DNA of 43,606 bases from Deinococcus betulae (GCF_020166395.1 NZ_JAIQXU010000035.1:1-43606); one strand, 5' to 3'; numbered from the stretch's first letter, positions 8,047-20,116 are shown. Numbers and translations are program-made. Notes: generated by a model from the sequence alone, not told the origin.

Positions 8047-8221
8047 ACGGACTCTGATTGAATTGAGCAGAATGCTCGCTGAGCTCCGAGCGGACTTGGA
8101 AAGCTGCGCAGCAGGCTTGAAAAGCTCCGCAGGAGAGCGAGCAGAAACAGATGCGGATTTCGCGATATGGAAGCGCAGATGGTGCCTGTCCGGCTGTGCT
8201 GCAATTCAGCGGAATCCGTAT
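8045..8221. repeat. Dispersed intergenic repeat, copy 2
   Basis: Bounded by ATACGGACTCTGATTGAATTG on the left and CAATTCAGCGGAATCCGTAT on the right, imperfect inverted repeats. The interior, read on the minus strand, contains CTCGCTCTCCTGCGGA, shared in nearly the same form with copy 3 at 24826-24994. Several AGCTCCG/CGGAGC-type blocks give internal pairing potential. No credible coding frame is present. The rest of the gap (8222-8360) shows nothing that I can name. Confidence 0.65.
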
Positions 8222-8360
8222 CAAAGCAGAGACAAGGCGCCGCTCTGGCTTAGATCTGGGCAACTCCGGGACACTTACGACTAGAGGCTCTTAAGGCTCA
8301 CCGCTGGGCGGCGCCAGCACTCCTAACCTCTGTAACTTCCGCCTCACCCCTCCCACGACA

Positions 8361-8388
8361 GAGGCCCAGGCAACTTTCCCTGGGCCTC
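8361..8388 (-). terminator. Terminator hairpin downstream of the small anchored protein gene
   Basis: GAGGCCCAGG, 8-base loop, CCTGGGCCTC: a perfect 10-bp GC-rich stem 15 bases beyond the stop of the minus-strand gene. No clear T-run on either side, but position and strength suggest a terminator. Confidence 0.6.
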
Positions 8389-8402
8389 CACCTTCTTCTG
8401 CG

Positions 8403-8768
8403 TTACTGCCGCGCCTCTTTAATATCCAGGCGGCCCGTGAATTTGCTGTAATCCACCACCAGTTCGTATTTGCCCTGGGCACCGTTGGCCAGCACGTTCA
8501 GGCCCCACTGGCCTTTGGGGCAGACCTGGCCGGCCACCTGCACGCCACGGGGGTCCAGCAGGCGCAGGGTGATGGTGCCCCGGTCCACCTTGCAGATGCC
8601 GCGCACCCCCAGGGTTTGCTTCTCGTCAAAGGCATTGAAGCCGTAGCGGCTCTCCCCCGTCGCGTTCAGCATGTACGTGGGGGTCAGGGTGACGTACCCA
8701 AATCGCAGACCAAACGTGAAGTACATCAGCGTCAGGACAAGGGCCAGAGCCGCAAAAAGCAAGCGCAT
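8403..8768 (-). CDS. Small membrane-anchored extracytoplasmic protein, function unknown
   Basis: A 121-residue protein with a hydrophobic N-terminus (residues 2-20, RLLFAALALVLTLMYFTFG) that is either an uncleaved anchor or a signal sequence. The remaining 100 residues look like a single beta-rich domain with two cysteines (GICKVDRG and QVCPKGQWG) that could form a disulfide, consistent with an outside location. No family is recognised. The ATG at 8768 has a TACACT -10 element 8 bases upstream and no ribosome binding site. It is flanked by a strong terminator and appears monocistronic. Confidence 0.75.
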   Translation of the reverse strand: MRLLFAALALVLTLMYFTFGLRFGYVTLTPTYMLNATGESRYGFNAFDEKQTLGVRGICKVDRGTITLRLLDPRGVQVAGQVCPKGQWGLNVLANGAQGKYELVVDYSKFTGRLDIKEARQ

Positions 8769-8776
8769 TGTGAGTC

Positions 8777-8782
8777 AGTGTA
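8777..8782 (-). promoter_or_regulatory. -10 element of the small anchored protein gene (leaderless type)
   Basis: TACACT on the minus strand, 8 bases before the ATG at 8768. Confidence 0.5.
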
Positions 8783-8838
8783 CTCCGCCCACACGGGGGG
8801 GCAGGCGCAGAACGGCACTGCCCCCCAGCCGGGGGCGG

Positions 8839-10293
8839 TTACATCGGCCCAGGCCGCAGCGCTGCCCCCAGCCGGGCCGCCCCGCCGCGCAGGGCTTCAG
8901 GCGGCAGATGCGCAAACCCCAGCAGCACGGCTGGCATGCCCATACCGCTGACCAGTGGCCCCACCGGCGTCAGGCCCACTCCCTGTGCGGCGGCCTGGGC
9001 CAGCACATCGGCCTCGGTCCAGGGATCAGGCAGAGGCAAGTAGACATGCAGCCCGGCGGCGACAGGCACGGCAGACCAGCCGGGCAGGGCGGCGCGTAGA
9101 GCCTCCAGCAGCACCTCCTGCCGGTGGGCCAGCACCTGCCGGGCGCGGCGCAGATGGCGGCTGTAGGCGCCGCTGCCCAGCACGTCGGCCAGCGCCAGGG
9201 CGTCCAGGCGGCCCGGCACCCGGTCAGTCAGGGGGCGGGTGCCAGTCAGCACGCGCAGCACCTCGGGCGGGGCCACCAGAAACCCGCTGCGGGTCACGGG
9301 GGCCAGGCTCTTGCTGAAGCTGCCCAGCAAAATCACCCGCTCGGGGGCCAGCCCCTGCAGGACAGCAGGCGGGCGACCCGCGTGGTGCAGGTCGGCGGCG
9401 TAATCGTCTTCCAGAATAAAGGCGCCCGTGTCCCGCGCCCAGGCCAGCAGCGCCTGCCGCCGGGCGGCGCCCAGGGTGACGGCCGTGGGGTACTGACACC
9501 CCGGCGTGACGTAGGCCAGGGTCGCCGCGCCCGGCAACTGCTCGGTTTGAAGACCTGCGCCGTCCACGGGCACCGCCACCACCTGCGCCCCGGTAGCGGC
9601 CAGAGCGGCGCGCGCGCCCGGATAGGTGGGGTCTTCGGCCACCGCCACCCGCCCCGGTTCCAGAAACACGCGGGCCAGGGCGTCCAGCGCGCCCTGCGTG
9701 CCGCCGGTCAGCATCACCATGTCGGGCGTGACCTGCGCCCCGGCCGAGGCATTCAGGTGCGCGGCCAGGGCGCGGCGGGTGTCCAGCGGCCCCAGCGGAT
9801 CGGAGTCCCCGCCGCGCGTGGCCTGCCCGGCGCGGCGGGCGAGCGCCTGCGTCCACGGCCCCTCGGGGTACAGCTCGGGGACCGGCTGGCCCACCCGGAA
9901 ATCCACGGCAAAGGTGCCGCCTGCCTCCTGCACCTGTCCGGCCAGGGCGCGCTGGGCCCAGCGGCTCAGGGGCAGGGCAGCCGGCATGGGGGGCGCGGCC
10001 GTCAGGGGCGGCGCGCTAACGACCGTGCCGCTGCGGCCCAGGGCGCGCACGTACCCTTCGGCCTCCAGCTGGGTCAGGGCGTCCACCAGCGTGTTGCGCG
10101 ACACGCCCAGCGCGCTGGCCAGGCGGCGGTGACCGGGCAGGCGAGCCCCCTCGGGAATCAGGCCGCGCGACACGGCCTCACGCAGCAGGCGGGCGGTGTG
10201 GGCGCGGCGCGTTTCGCCGGGCTGTGCAGGCGGGAGCGGCAGGTCTTCCAGCCAGGCGCCACTGGCCTCTGTGCTAGTGGGGAACGTGCTCAG
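8839..10293 (-). CDS. MocR/GntR-family regulator with aminotransferase-like domain
   Basis: A transcriptional regulator with an N-terminal winged-helix GntR domain ([33 protein letters not shown] then LEAEGYV..) and a C-terminal fold type I aminotransferase domain used as a PLP-dependent sensor ([12 protein letters not shown], and [11 protein letters not shown] with the PLP lysine). MocR proteins often control vitamin B6 or amino-acid genes; the target here is unknown. The start is unusual. The GntR helix needs the residues upstream of the GTG at 10173, yet no ATG, GTG or TTG occurs in frame before it. A CTG at 10293 overlaps the stop of the preceding gene and has GGGAG 8 bases upstream, so I propose a coupled CTG start giving 484 residues. 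If wrong, the start is GTG 10173 (444 residues). Confidence 0.85.
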   Translation of the reverse strand: MSTFPTSTEASGAWLEDLPLPPAQPGETRRAHTARLLREAVSRGLIPEGARLPGHRRLASALGVSRNTLVDALTQLEAEGYVRALGRSGTVVSAPPLTAAPPMPAALPLSRWAQRALAGQVQEAGGTFAVDFRVGQPVPELYPEGPWTQALARRAGQATRGGDSDPLGPLDTRRALAAHLNASAGAQVTPDMVMLTGGTQGALDALARVFLEPGRVAVAEDPTYPGARAALAATGAQVVAVPVDGAGLQTEQLPGAATLAYVTPGCQYPTAVTLGAARRQALLAWARDTGAFILEDDYAADLHHAGRPPAVLQGLAPERVILLGSFSKSLAPVTRSGFLVAPPEVLRVLTGTRPLTDRVPGRLDALALADVLGSGAYSRHLRRARQVLAHRQEVLLEALRAALPGWSAVPVAAGLHVYLPLPDPWTEADVLAQAAAQGVGLTPVGPLVSGMGMPAVLLGFAHLPPEALRGGAARLGAALRPGPM

Positions 10294-10598
10294 CGGCGCA
10301 GCTCCCGTTCCAGCCAGGCGCGCTGCCCCCCCTCGGCTTCCAGCGCCTGCCCAGCCAGCGTCAAAAAGCGCTCGGCGGCAGCTTCGGCGGCCGCCGTGGT
10401 GGTTCCGTACGTGGCCGGGTCGCGCAGCAGTTCGCGCAGCAGCGGGAAGACTGGCGTGGCCGGGTGCAGTGTTGCCCCCACCCGCACATCGGCTGGCCAG
10501 TTCAGCAACCAGTCCAGGGCGTAGGGCGCAGGTTCCAGCACACAGCCGCCAGGGTAAGGAATCCGGCCTGGCGCAGGAAAGGTCACGGCGTCACTCAT
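10290..10598 (-). CDS. Hypothetical protein coupled to the MocR regulator
   Basis: A 102-residue soluble protein starting [19 protein letters not shown] and ending in a helical Ala/Glu/Arg-rich stretch ([33 protein letters not shown]). No family is recognised. Its TGA lies at the proposed CTG start of the MocR gene, so the two are probably one transcription unit, and it may be a target or partner of that regulator. The start is uncertain: there is no clear -10 element or Shine-Dalgarno sequence near 10598, and the frame continues to 10829 with sequence that does not look coding. Confidence 0.55.
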   Translation of the reverse strand: MSDAVTFPAPGRIPYPGGCVLEPAPYALDWLLNWPADVRVGATLHPATPVFPLLRELLRDPATYGTTTAAAEAAAERFLTLAGQALEAEGGQRAWLERELRR

Positions 10599-10831
10599 AC
10601 AGCCAGCATGCGCCTCAGGAGACAGGGTTGACCAGAGAGAAGAGCACGAATGGAGGTTTAGCCGAGGGACAGTGATGCAACTGGCGAACGGTTGACAGGC
10701 GGCCCTCTTCCAGATGTCTGTGCTGCTGGTGGGACAGAGCAGGACCGCTCTCTCCCCTTCAGCCTCAGAGACCGCCGTTCCGAACGCCAGAAACACCCGA
10801 CGCCACAGCTGCTCCCCAGCACACCCCACAG

Positions 10832-10857
10832 AAAAGAGGCCGCACGGGCCTCTCTTC
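10832..10857 (-). terminator. Intrinsic terminator of the leucine operon
   Basis: On the minus strand AGAGGCC, 5-base loop, GGCCTCT followed by TTTTC, about 20 bases beyond the leuB stop. Confidence 0.8.
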
Positions 10858-10873
10858 TCCTTCCCCGTCCTGT

Positions 10874-11932
<1,059 letters not shown>

Positions 11933-11989
11933 AGAAACTCCTTTGAAGGGGTGTGGAAGGTTGGCTGTGTGAAGAGAGAGGGAAAAACC

Positions 11990-12490
11990 CTACAGCCTCC
12001 GCTCTACACCTTCTTGCTCTTTCATATATTCCAGCCAGCCGCCCGCCTGTTGCACGTCCAGGGCAAACTGGGGCACCGGCACAAAGGTCAGGGTCTGCCC
12101 GGTGCGGGTGTTGGTGATGGTGCCGCCGGCCAAGTCCAGCTCGGCCGGGTCGCCGTCCTGAAAGGCCTCGACAATCCCGTCGCATTCCAGGGCCAGGAAG
12201 CCGTTGTTGATGGCGTTGCGGTAGAAGATGCGCGCAAAGTTGGGAGCAATCACGGCCCCAACCCCCGCCCCCCGCAGCGCCCACACCGCATGTTCACGGC
12301 TGGACCCACAGCCAAAGTCGGCTCCGGCCACGATGATGTCACCCGCCTGCACGCGCCGCACAAAGCCCTGGTCGTAATCTTCCATCGCGTATTTCGCCAG
12401 TTCGCTTTCTATGTCGGTGGTCAGGTGGCGGGCGGGAATAATTTCGTCGGTGTTGATGTGATCGCGGGCAAAGACGTGCACGGTGGGCAT
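11990..12490 (-). CDS. leuD: 3-isopropylmalate dehydratase small subunit (short, archaeal-type)
   Basis: Swivelling-domain subunit that, with LeuC, isomerises 2-isopropylmalate to 3-isopropylmalate. The 166-residue protein has [17 protein letters not shown] at the N-terminus, the substrate loop [15 protein letters not shown] and [17 protein letters not shown]. This length matches the LeuD2/HacB-like short form rather than the roughly 200-residue E. coli form. A Shine-Dalgarno sequence (AAGGAGTTTCT) identical to that of leuB precedes the ATG. It sits between an unknown membrane-protein gene and leuB, and is separated from leuC by three unrelated genes. A homoaconitase role in lysine synthesis is the main alternative, but partner leuC and leuB here argue for leucine. 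Confidence 0.92.
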   Translation of the reverse strand: MPTVHVFARDHINTDEIIPARHLTTDIESELAKYAMEDYDQGFVRRVQAGDIIVAGADFGCGSSREHAVWALRGAGVGAVIAPNFARIFYRNAINNGFLALECDGIVEAFQDGDPAELDLAGGTITNTRTGQTLTFVPVPQFALDVQQAGGWLEYMKEQEGVERRL

Positions 12491-12499
12491 AGAAACTCC

Positions 12500-12838
12500 T
12501 TAGGTAGAAAACGCAAGATTCAACAGCAGAGCCAAGGCGCCCGTGACCGGAACACCCAGGGGCGGCCATATTGCCGAACGCTGGTGGTGCTGCGCGGTAG
12601 CCAGGCCCAGACAGATCAGCCACAGCGCTGCCCACAGCACCCATGACACCGGAAAGGTCAGGTGACGCCACGCCACCGATTCATCCAGAGTGAATTTCAT
12701 CAGCAGGGCGACAGGCACTGCAGTCACCGCGCTGGCCTGCACCAGCCGCGCCCGGTCGACAGGCCAGCGCCACAGGCCATAGCCCAGCCAGGCAGCCCAC
12801 AGCAGGGCACCCAGGCTAAGCAGGCCCGGCACGGTCAT
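12500..12838 (-). CDS. Small multi-pass membrane protein within the leu operon
   Basis: A 112-residue, very hydrophobic protein with about four membrane segments (residues 5-22, 36-51, 60-77 and 92-110). It has charged residues only in short loops (WRWPVDRARLVQ, DESVAWRH, TAQHHQRSAIW). No family is recognised. The ATG at 12838 lies just after the TGA of the preceding gene (12840-12842), and its stop is 9 bases before the leuD start, so it is co-transcribed with both. A leucine or branched-chain keto acid transport role can be imagined from position but nothing in the sequence shows it. Confidence 0.7.
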   Translation of the reverse strand: MTVPGLLSLGALLWAAWLGYGLWRWPVDRARLVQASAVTAVPVALLMKFTLDESVAWRHLTFPVSWVLWAALWLICLGLATAQHHQRSAIWPPLGVPVTGALALLLNLAFST

Positions 12839-12839
12839 C

Positions 12840-14075
<1,236 letters not shown>

Positions 14076-14082
14076 AGCGGTT

Positions 14083-14088
14083 AGCTTA
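14083..14088 (-). promoter_or_regulatory. Internal leaderless-type promoter within the leu operon
   Basis: TAAGCT on the minus strand, 7 bases before the ATG at 14075. If active it would uncouple leuD-leuB from the attenuator upstream of leuC. Confidence 0.45.
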
Positions 14089-14130
14089 GACCGGCCTGCG
14101 CAGCCTGGGGCGGGGTGAGGCGTCGGCGCC

Positions 14131-14460
14131 CTAGGCCCGTAACCGTTCGCGCAGCGCCCACACTACGACGAACAGCGCTATGGGCCTGACGGGCGACACC
14201 CCTAACTTCAGGAGGCCCACCAGCACCAGCCCACTGGCGCCCGCCACGATAGCTTGCCGGGCGACCTCCCAGAACCGGTCGCCAGAACGCCACCAGGCCA
14301 TGAAAAGGACGAGCGTGAGCGCCAGCACCAGGCCTCCGGGCACCGCCTGCGCGGCGCGCCTGGACAGCGGCAGTTGCTCGGCGCCCAGCAGGCGAAAGGC
14401 CAAGACCATGCAGGCCAGCACGTAGCCCCCAAACAACCCTCCCTGCGCCCAAATCTCCAC
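14131..14460 (-). CDS. Small multi-pass membrane protein coupled to leuC
   Basis: A 109-residue protein with about four hydrophobic segments (around residues 8-24, 41-57, 69-85 and 91-103) and an Arg-rich C-terminus (WALRERLRA). The start is GTG at 14460, two bases after the leuC stop codon, so translation is probably coupled. No family is recognised. It has the size and helix pattern of small inner-membrane proteins of unknown role, and its position directly after leuC is the only functional hint. Confidence 0.7.
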   Translation of the reverse strand: MEIWAQGGLFGGYVLACMVLAFRLLGAEQLPLSRRAAQAVPGGLVLALTLVLFMAWWRSGDRFWEVARQAIVAGASGLVLVGLLKLGVSPVRPIALFVVVWALRERLRA

Positions 14461-14462
14461 TG

Positions 14463-15737
<1,275 letters not shown>

Positions 15738-15750
15738 AAGAATCCCTCCA

Positions 15751-15783
15751 AACAAAAAGCCCCCGGCGCAGGTGGCCGGGGGC
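15751..15783 (-). terminator. Leucine attenuator terminator
   Basis: On the minus strand GCCCCCGGC, 7-base loop, GCCGGGGGC, then TTTTTGTTT: a perfect 9-bp stem with T-tract, between the leader peptide and leuC. The first arm, extended as CGCCCCC, is also complementary to GGGGGCG inside the leader reading frame, giving a mutually exclusive antiterminator. Confidence 0.88.
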
Positions 15784-15808
15784 GCGGTGAATGAACGCTA
15801 GGCTGCGC

Positions 15809-15856
15809 TCAACGCCCCCAACGAAGAAGAAGAAGGTTGGTCTGGGCGGTGAACAT
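15809..15856 (-). CDS. Leucine operon leader peptide (attenuator)
   Basis: A 15-codon minus-strand frame reads MFTAQTNLLLLRWGR-stop. Four consecutive Leu codons (CTT each) are the classic sensor for charged tRNA-Leu. The codons for Trp-Gly-Arg just after them contain GGGGGCG, which can pair with CGCCCCC in the 5' arm of the downstream terminator. Inferred mechanism: when leucine is scarce the ribosome stalls on CTT codons, GGGGGCG is free, the antiterminator forms and leuC is transcribed; when leucine is plentiful the ribosome covers GGGGGCG and the terminator forms. A TACACT -10 element 6 bases before the ATG implies that the message begins at the leader start codon, so the leader is itself leaderless. 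Confidence 0.88.
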   Translation of the reverse strand: MFTAQTNLLLLRWGR

Positions 15857-15862
15857 GGCGGC

Positions 15863-15868
15863 AGTGTA
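15863..15868 (-). promoter_or_regulatory. -10 element of the leucine operon (leaderless type)
   Basis: TACACT on the minus strand, 6 bases before the leader-peptide ATG at 15856. A convincing -35 element is not visible. Confidence 0.55.
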
Positions 15869-16024
15869 CGGGGTACGGCGAAGGGGCTGGAAAATTGGTG
15901 TAGATGGGTGCGAATCAGCAAAGTTGCCTGATGACTTTCTGATGAGAGGCCTGCCCCCGTCGGGTGGATAGGCTGGTCGGCGGGTCAGTGGTCAAGTTCG
16001 TATGTCAAACCGTTTAAGGTCCAT

Positions 16025-16030
16025 TAGAAT
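16025..16030 (+). promoter_or_regulatory. Promoter of the large lipoprotein gene
   Basis: TAGAAT 11 bases before the ATG at 16042, with ATGTCA 17 bases further upstream as a weak -35 (4 of 6 consensus matches). The message would have at most a few untranslated bases. Confidence 0.5.
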
Positions 16031-16041
16031 CCTGAGCGGCT

Positions 16042-18768
16042 ATGAAGAAACTGCACCTTCCCACCGCCATGCTGGGCCTGACCGTTCTGCTGACCGCCTG
16101 CCCTCAGCCTGATCCGCCGCAGCCTCCTAAACCAACTCCCTTCGCCTTCACGGTCAATCTGACTGGTGTCAGCTCTGCACCCGTCAAGGTCACGAACACC
16201 ACGACGAACGCCGTCTTGAATGAAGGGGCGCTGGCCAGTGGGAAGACGTTCAGCGACCTGAGCGCCGGCACTGTGCTGAAGATTGAGCCCGGTGCAGTGA
16301 ACGGGTACACTGCGCCTGCGGCTCAGACCGTGACGCTGGACGCGAACAAGACGGTGACGCTGGAGTACAAGGCCGTACAAGCCCCCGGCAACGCTGTTAA
16401 GAATGACAGCATTCAGGGCACGGTGACGGGTATTCCTTACGCGGGTAAAGTCGTGCTGGCGGATGCCAGAGGATTTGATGCGAAGAACGCAGGGACCCTG
16501 AGTGCCTCTGGCAGCGTGTCACTGCCACTTAATGTTGCCCCAGCAAACCTTTTCCCCATTCTGCCCACTTATGGAAGCGACTGCACCTTTACTGGCACAG
16601 CTAGCGACAATCCCAGCGTCCGCTTCTTCACCTCAATGGATGTCATGAACGCCGAAGAAGACCTGTTGGCCTCTATTGAGGAAATTGCGTTAACAGGTGC
16701 AGTTGCTGGTAGTCGTGTCGTTCGCGTGTACAGCACCTCAGCGGCAACGATTAAGGGCACAGTAAACTGCATGTACACAGGCAGCTACACCTTGGACCTA
16801 ACGCTACAAGCGGGCTGGAACGCGATCACCTCAAGTTCGACCGCGTCAAGCTCTGGCCTGAAAAGCGTCACTGGCGATGTCCGCAGTGAGCTGCGCGCCA
16901 GATTATATGAGCCCCGCGTCACGGTCCAACTGCCCGACGCCGCGCTTGATTTTACCGCCAACGATACGGTGACTGTTCCCGTTAACTTCTATCAAGACGG
17001 AGCCTTCAACGGTCAGGTCAGCTTGAGCACCAGTTTTCCCGGCCTGACGGTGGAGCCGGCCACGCTGACGCTTCCTGCCCTCAGCACCCAGAGCGCGGGC
17101 GCCGCAGCCTACCTGCGTGGCCTGGGCCTTTCGCCACAGCGCGTCAAGACCAATCTGACCTTCCGTTACAGTGGCGGCTACGCTGAAGGGCCATTCCGCC
17201 TGATAGTCAAAGACGCCGCAGGTAAAGAGGTAGGCGGGGGCAGCGGTACTTTTGATGCGCGGCGCCCAGGTATCGGGCTGAGCGTCTCCGATTCTTACAA
17301 TCTCGTCTTGCGCCCCGAAAAGACACTGAATATTAATGTCAGTGCGCAGAGTATTGGGGGCTTTACCGGAGACGTGACTTTTAGCGCCACCGACCTGCCC
17401 ACAGGCGTGACAGTTACGCCAGTCACTAAGTCTCTCAGCAACTTCGCTTCGGCGCCCGTTACACTTCAGGCCGCTGCCAACGTCGTGCCCGGCGCCTATA
17501 GCATCACTATGACGGCTGAAGTCAACGGTGTCATCAAAGCCACAAGTAAGGTGAATATCACCATTCCTAAGCCGAGCGTGAGTATCTCGGTGCCCTTCTA
17601 CAGCAATGTGTCAGTTCATCAGGGTAGTGAAAGTACCGTTTCGGTTGATGTCAGAAGTGTGGAAGGCTTTACTGGAGCCACCACTGTCACACTGACAAAC
17701 CTGCCAGCTGGGGTGACAGCCACAGCGAAGCCGGTCAACATTACTCCTGGTACCACCACAACGATGCAGATTCCGGTGCGTGCCGCCGCCGACGCTGGGC
17801 TAGGCAATGCGACTATCACTGTTACCTCGCCTGACCTGACCTCGAACTCTCAAGACACCACAGTTACGTTGAGCGTGCGTCCGGCCCGCACTGCCCTGAA
17901 CGGCAGTGTCAGCCAGGCAACGCGCGCCACTGAAGGTGTATGGGGCATCACTGGCGGTCAGTATGACAACGCGGCAGGCATTTATATGTCGGCCCTCACC
18001 CGCTTGACCATGGCGGGCGCGGCTACCACAGTCTATGTACCTGGTGCGTCCCCGCGCCTGATTACCACCAGCGGCGGCATCATCGCTGGCGAGGCCACGA
18101 AAGAAGTGCTGATCAGCGATACAGGGATCAAGACGACTTTGCCTGCGGGCCCTAGCAATGCCGTAGTGATGAGTAGCCAGACAGATAGCCTGGGCCGCGT
18201 CTGGCTGATCCGGCGGGTCATAAGTGGTGTGGGCGGCTACACGGATAACCTCGCCGTCTGGAACCCCAGCACCGGCACCGTGCAGGACGTGAACGTTGAG
18301 GCCAACTACGGTTACTCTGGTGGGCAGTTCATCTTTAGCCCAGATGGCAAAAAGGCGCTGTACATCAACGAGTCCATCGGTGACACGCTTAAGATTGATA
18401 CGGTTGCTACCACAGCCAGCAAACTGACGATGGTAAGTGGTGCCAGCGGTGGCGCTATTGCCAATGACGGCACTGTTTGGTTTAGCACCTACAACCAACT
18501 GGCCCGCGTCAATGCCGACGACAGTGTGACCAAGTTCAACGTCAACGTTGGGCGCCTGAAGGGATTCGACTTTAATAACTCCGGTGTGCTGTGGGGGGCT
18601 GATTCCTACTCAGTGTTCCGGGTTAACGCTTCTACGAGCGCCGTAACCTCTATCACGGTAGGCGACATTACCTCGGCAGTCCTGGCGACTTCAGGTGGCC
18701 TCAATGTTATTACGCAGGAGTATCTGGTCTCTGGCAATCGGCCTTACTACCTGTCTTATCTGAAGTAA
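16042..18768 (+). CDS. Large lipoprotein with Ig-like repeats and a propeller-like C-terminus
   Basis: A 908-residue exported lipoprotein. The signal MKKLHLPTAMLGLTVLLTAC ends in a lipobox with Cys20, followed by a Pro-rich linker. Residues about 35-115 form one beta domain (APVKVTNTTTNAVLNEGAL..). From about 300 to 620 come Ig-like units sharing the pattern 'GFTG.vtfs.t.LP.GVT.tp' (GGFTGDVTFSATDLPTGVTVTP and EGFTGATTVTLTNLPAGVTATA). The final 280 residues contain blades such as DSLGRVWLIRR, FSPDGKKALYIN and NDGTVWFSTYNQLARV, typical of NHL/lyase-like beta propellers. It is probably a surface binding or scaffold protein; no catalytic residues are evident. GC content in 16480-16900 drops well below the neighbours. 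A strong terminator follows. Confidence 0.88.
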   Translation: MKKLHLPTAMLGLTVLLTACPQPDPPQPPKPTPFAFTVNLTGVSSAPVKVTNTTTNAVLNEGALASGKTFSDLSAGTVLKIEPGAVNGYTAPAAQTVTLDANKTVTLEYKAVQAPGNAVKNDSIQGTVTGIPYAGKVVLADARGFDAKNAGTLSASGSVSLPLNVAPANLFPILPTYGSDCTFTGTASDNPSVRFFTSMDVMNAEEDLLASIEEIALTGAVAGSRVVRVYSTSAATIKGTVNCMYTGSYTLDLTLQAGWNAITSSSTASSSGLKSVTGDVRSELRARLYEPRVTVQLPDAALDFTANDTVTVPVNFYQDGAFNGQVSLSTSFPGLTVEPATLTLPALSTQSAGAAAYLRGLGLSPQRVKTNLTFRYSGGYAEGPFRLIVKDAAGKEVGGGSGTFDARRPGIGLSVSDSYNLVLRPEKTLNINVSAQSIGGFTGDVTFSATDLPTGVTVTPVTKSLSNFASAPVTLQAAANVVPGAYSITMTAEVNGVIKATSKVNITIPKPSVSISVPFYSNVSVHQGSESTVSVDVRSVEGFTGATTVTLTNLPAGVTATAKPVNITPGTTTTMQIPVRAAADAGLGNATITVTSPDLTSNSQDTTVTLSVRPARTALNGSVSQATRATEGVWGITGGQYDNAAGIYMSALTRLTMAGAATTVYVPGASPRLITTSGGIIAGEATKEVLISDTGIKTTLPAGPSNAVVMSSQTDSLGRVWLIRRVISGVGGYTDNLAVWNPSTGTVQDVNVEANYGYSGGQFIFSPDGKKALYINESIGDTLKIDTVATTASKLTMVSGASGGAIANDGTVWFSTYNQLARVNADDSVTKFNVNVGRLKGFDFNNSGVLWGADSYSVFRVNASTSAVTSITVGDITSAVLATSGGLNVITQEYLVSGNRPYYLSYLK

Positions 18769-18780
18769 GCTCCGATACGG

Positions 18781-18824
18781 GAAAGGCCGCCTCTTCCGAT
18801 CAGGAACGAGGCGGCCTTTCTTAT
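18781..18824 (+). terminator. Strong terminator after the lipoprotein gene, possibly bidirectional
   Basis: GAAAGGCCGCCTC, 14-base loop, GAGGCGGCCTTTC: a perfect 13-bp stem with TTTCTTAT after it and GAAA before it. It would also serve the convergent gene that ends at 18844. Confidence 0.85.
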
Positions 18825-18843
18825 CGTCCTTGCGCCTCTATTC

Positions 18844-19161
18844 CTACCCCAAATCCAGATCAATCATCGGCGGCGCCTCTGCCCTCACAGGCTCTGCCGT
18901 CCGCTGCACGTTGGGAATGGCCACTGGCGTACTGCGGTCCAGTGGTTCATGGGCCTGCCCAGGCTGCACCCAGACGGTGCCGGGGCTAGCAGGACCGCCC
19001 AGTGGGCGCGGGCTTCGGGGCTGGGCCTGCTGGCGGGCGGCGCGAATGATGCCGTCTACCTCTTCTTTACTCAGCAGGCCTTTTTGTTCCAGGGTGCCCA
19101 GAATGCCCAGCACCATCTTGCGGGTGAACTCGGCTTCTGTGGCGGGGTCTTTGGTGCTCAT
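18844..19161 (-). CDS. Hypothetical protein with short helical N-terminal domain
   Basis: A 105-residue cytoplasmic protein. The N-terminal 45 residues (MSTKDPATEAEFTRKMVLGILGTLEQKGLLSKEEVDGIIRAARQ) look like a compact helical domain of the 'short helix, L-x-KG-lls-eE' type seen in SHOCT-like or subunit-adaptor segments. The remainder is Pro-rich and probably disordered, ending PPMIDLDLG. No family is assigned with confidence. The ATG at 19161 has TACCCT 7 bases upstream and no Shine-Dalgarno sequence; the frame is open to 19311, but that extension is Arg/His-rich and unlikely to be translated. It is convergent with the lipoprotein gene and divergent from sdhC. Confidence 0.7.
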   Translation of the reverse strand: MSTKDPATEAEFTRKMVLGILGTLEQKGLLSKEEVDGIIRAARQQAQPRSPRPLGGPASPGTVWVQPGQAHEPLDRSTPVAIPNVQRTAEPVRAEAPPMIDLDLG

Positions 19162-19168
19162 ACGCAAC

Positions 19169-19174
19169 AGGGTA
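19169..19174 (-). promoter_or_regulatory. -10 element of the 18844-19161 gene (leaderless type)
   Basis: TACCCT on the minus strand, 7 bases before the ATG at 19161. Confidence 0.45.
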
Positions 19175-19382
19175 GCGCGGAAGTGATGTCCCACCAGGGC
19201 GCGCGGCGTTCCGTGAAGTGGGCCAGGGCACGGACGACGAACAGCTAGGGAATGATATCCTTGTGCCCGTCTGAAAGCGTGGTGTGAATGGTCACCCACA
19301 CGGCATAACAAGTCGCCCTACAGTGGCTGAGGGCGAACGCAGGTCGGCAACACAGGGCAAAGCTGCCGAGGAGGAGTTAAGG

Positions 19383-19738
<356 letters not shown>

Positions 19739-19739
<1 letters not shown>

Positions 19740-20116
19740 TGATTCGCGCCCGCACCTTCACCGATGCCCGGCAGCAGTCCCACAATAATGCCGAACTGAA
19801 CTGGTGGATTTTCATGCGGATCAGCGGCCTGATTCTGGTGTTCCTGATTCTGGGGCACATCTACATGACCTTTATTCAGGTCAGTGAATCGGACGCCACC
19901 TTTGACGCTGTGGTCAATAAACTCGCCAGCCCCGCCTGGAAGTTCTACGACTGGCTGATCCTGGCCCTGTCCCTGATGCACGGGGCCAACGGCGCGCGCT
20001 ACTCCATTGAAGATTACGTGCGCTCGCGTCCCAACCGGGCCTGGGTCAAAGGCGTGTTTTACACCGTCATTGCCCTGGTGTTCGCGTTTGGCACTGTGGG
20101 CCTGTTCTCCATCTAA
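19739..20116 (+). CDS. sdhD: Succinate dehydrogenase hydrophobic anchor subunit
   Basis: Second membrane anchor of complex II, 125 residues. It has an N-terminal soluble stretch (MIRARTFTDARQQSHNNAELNWWIFMRISG), three hydrophobic segments (about 27-46, 77-92 and 103-122), a His in LGHIYMTF and the quinone/heme motif ALSLMHGANGARYSIEDYV. The ATG overlaps the sdhC stop codon by one base. The sequence is followed 24 bases later by sdhA with GGAAG upstream. Confidence 0.9.

Noticed and set aside
9124..10524. A 466-codon plus-strand frame opposite the MocR gene
   Set aside because: Shadow of the GntR/aminotransferase gene, whose motifs are unambiguous on the minus strand.
10599..10873. Short plus-strand frames between the MocR-linked gene and leuB
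   Set aside because: No start signal or conserved feature; the region contains the leuB terminator and otherwise nothing that I can identify.
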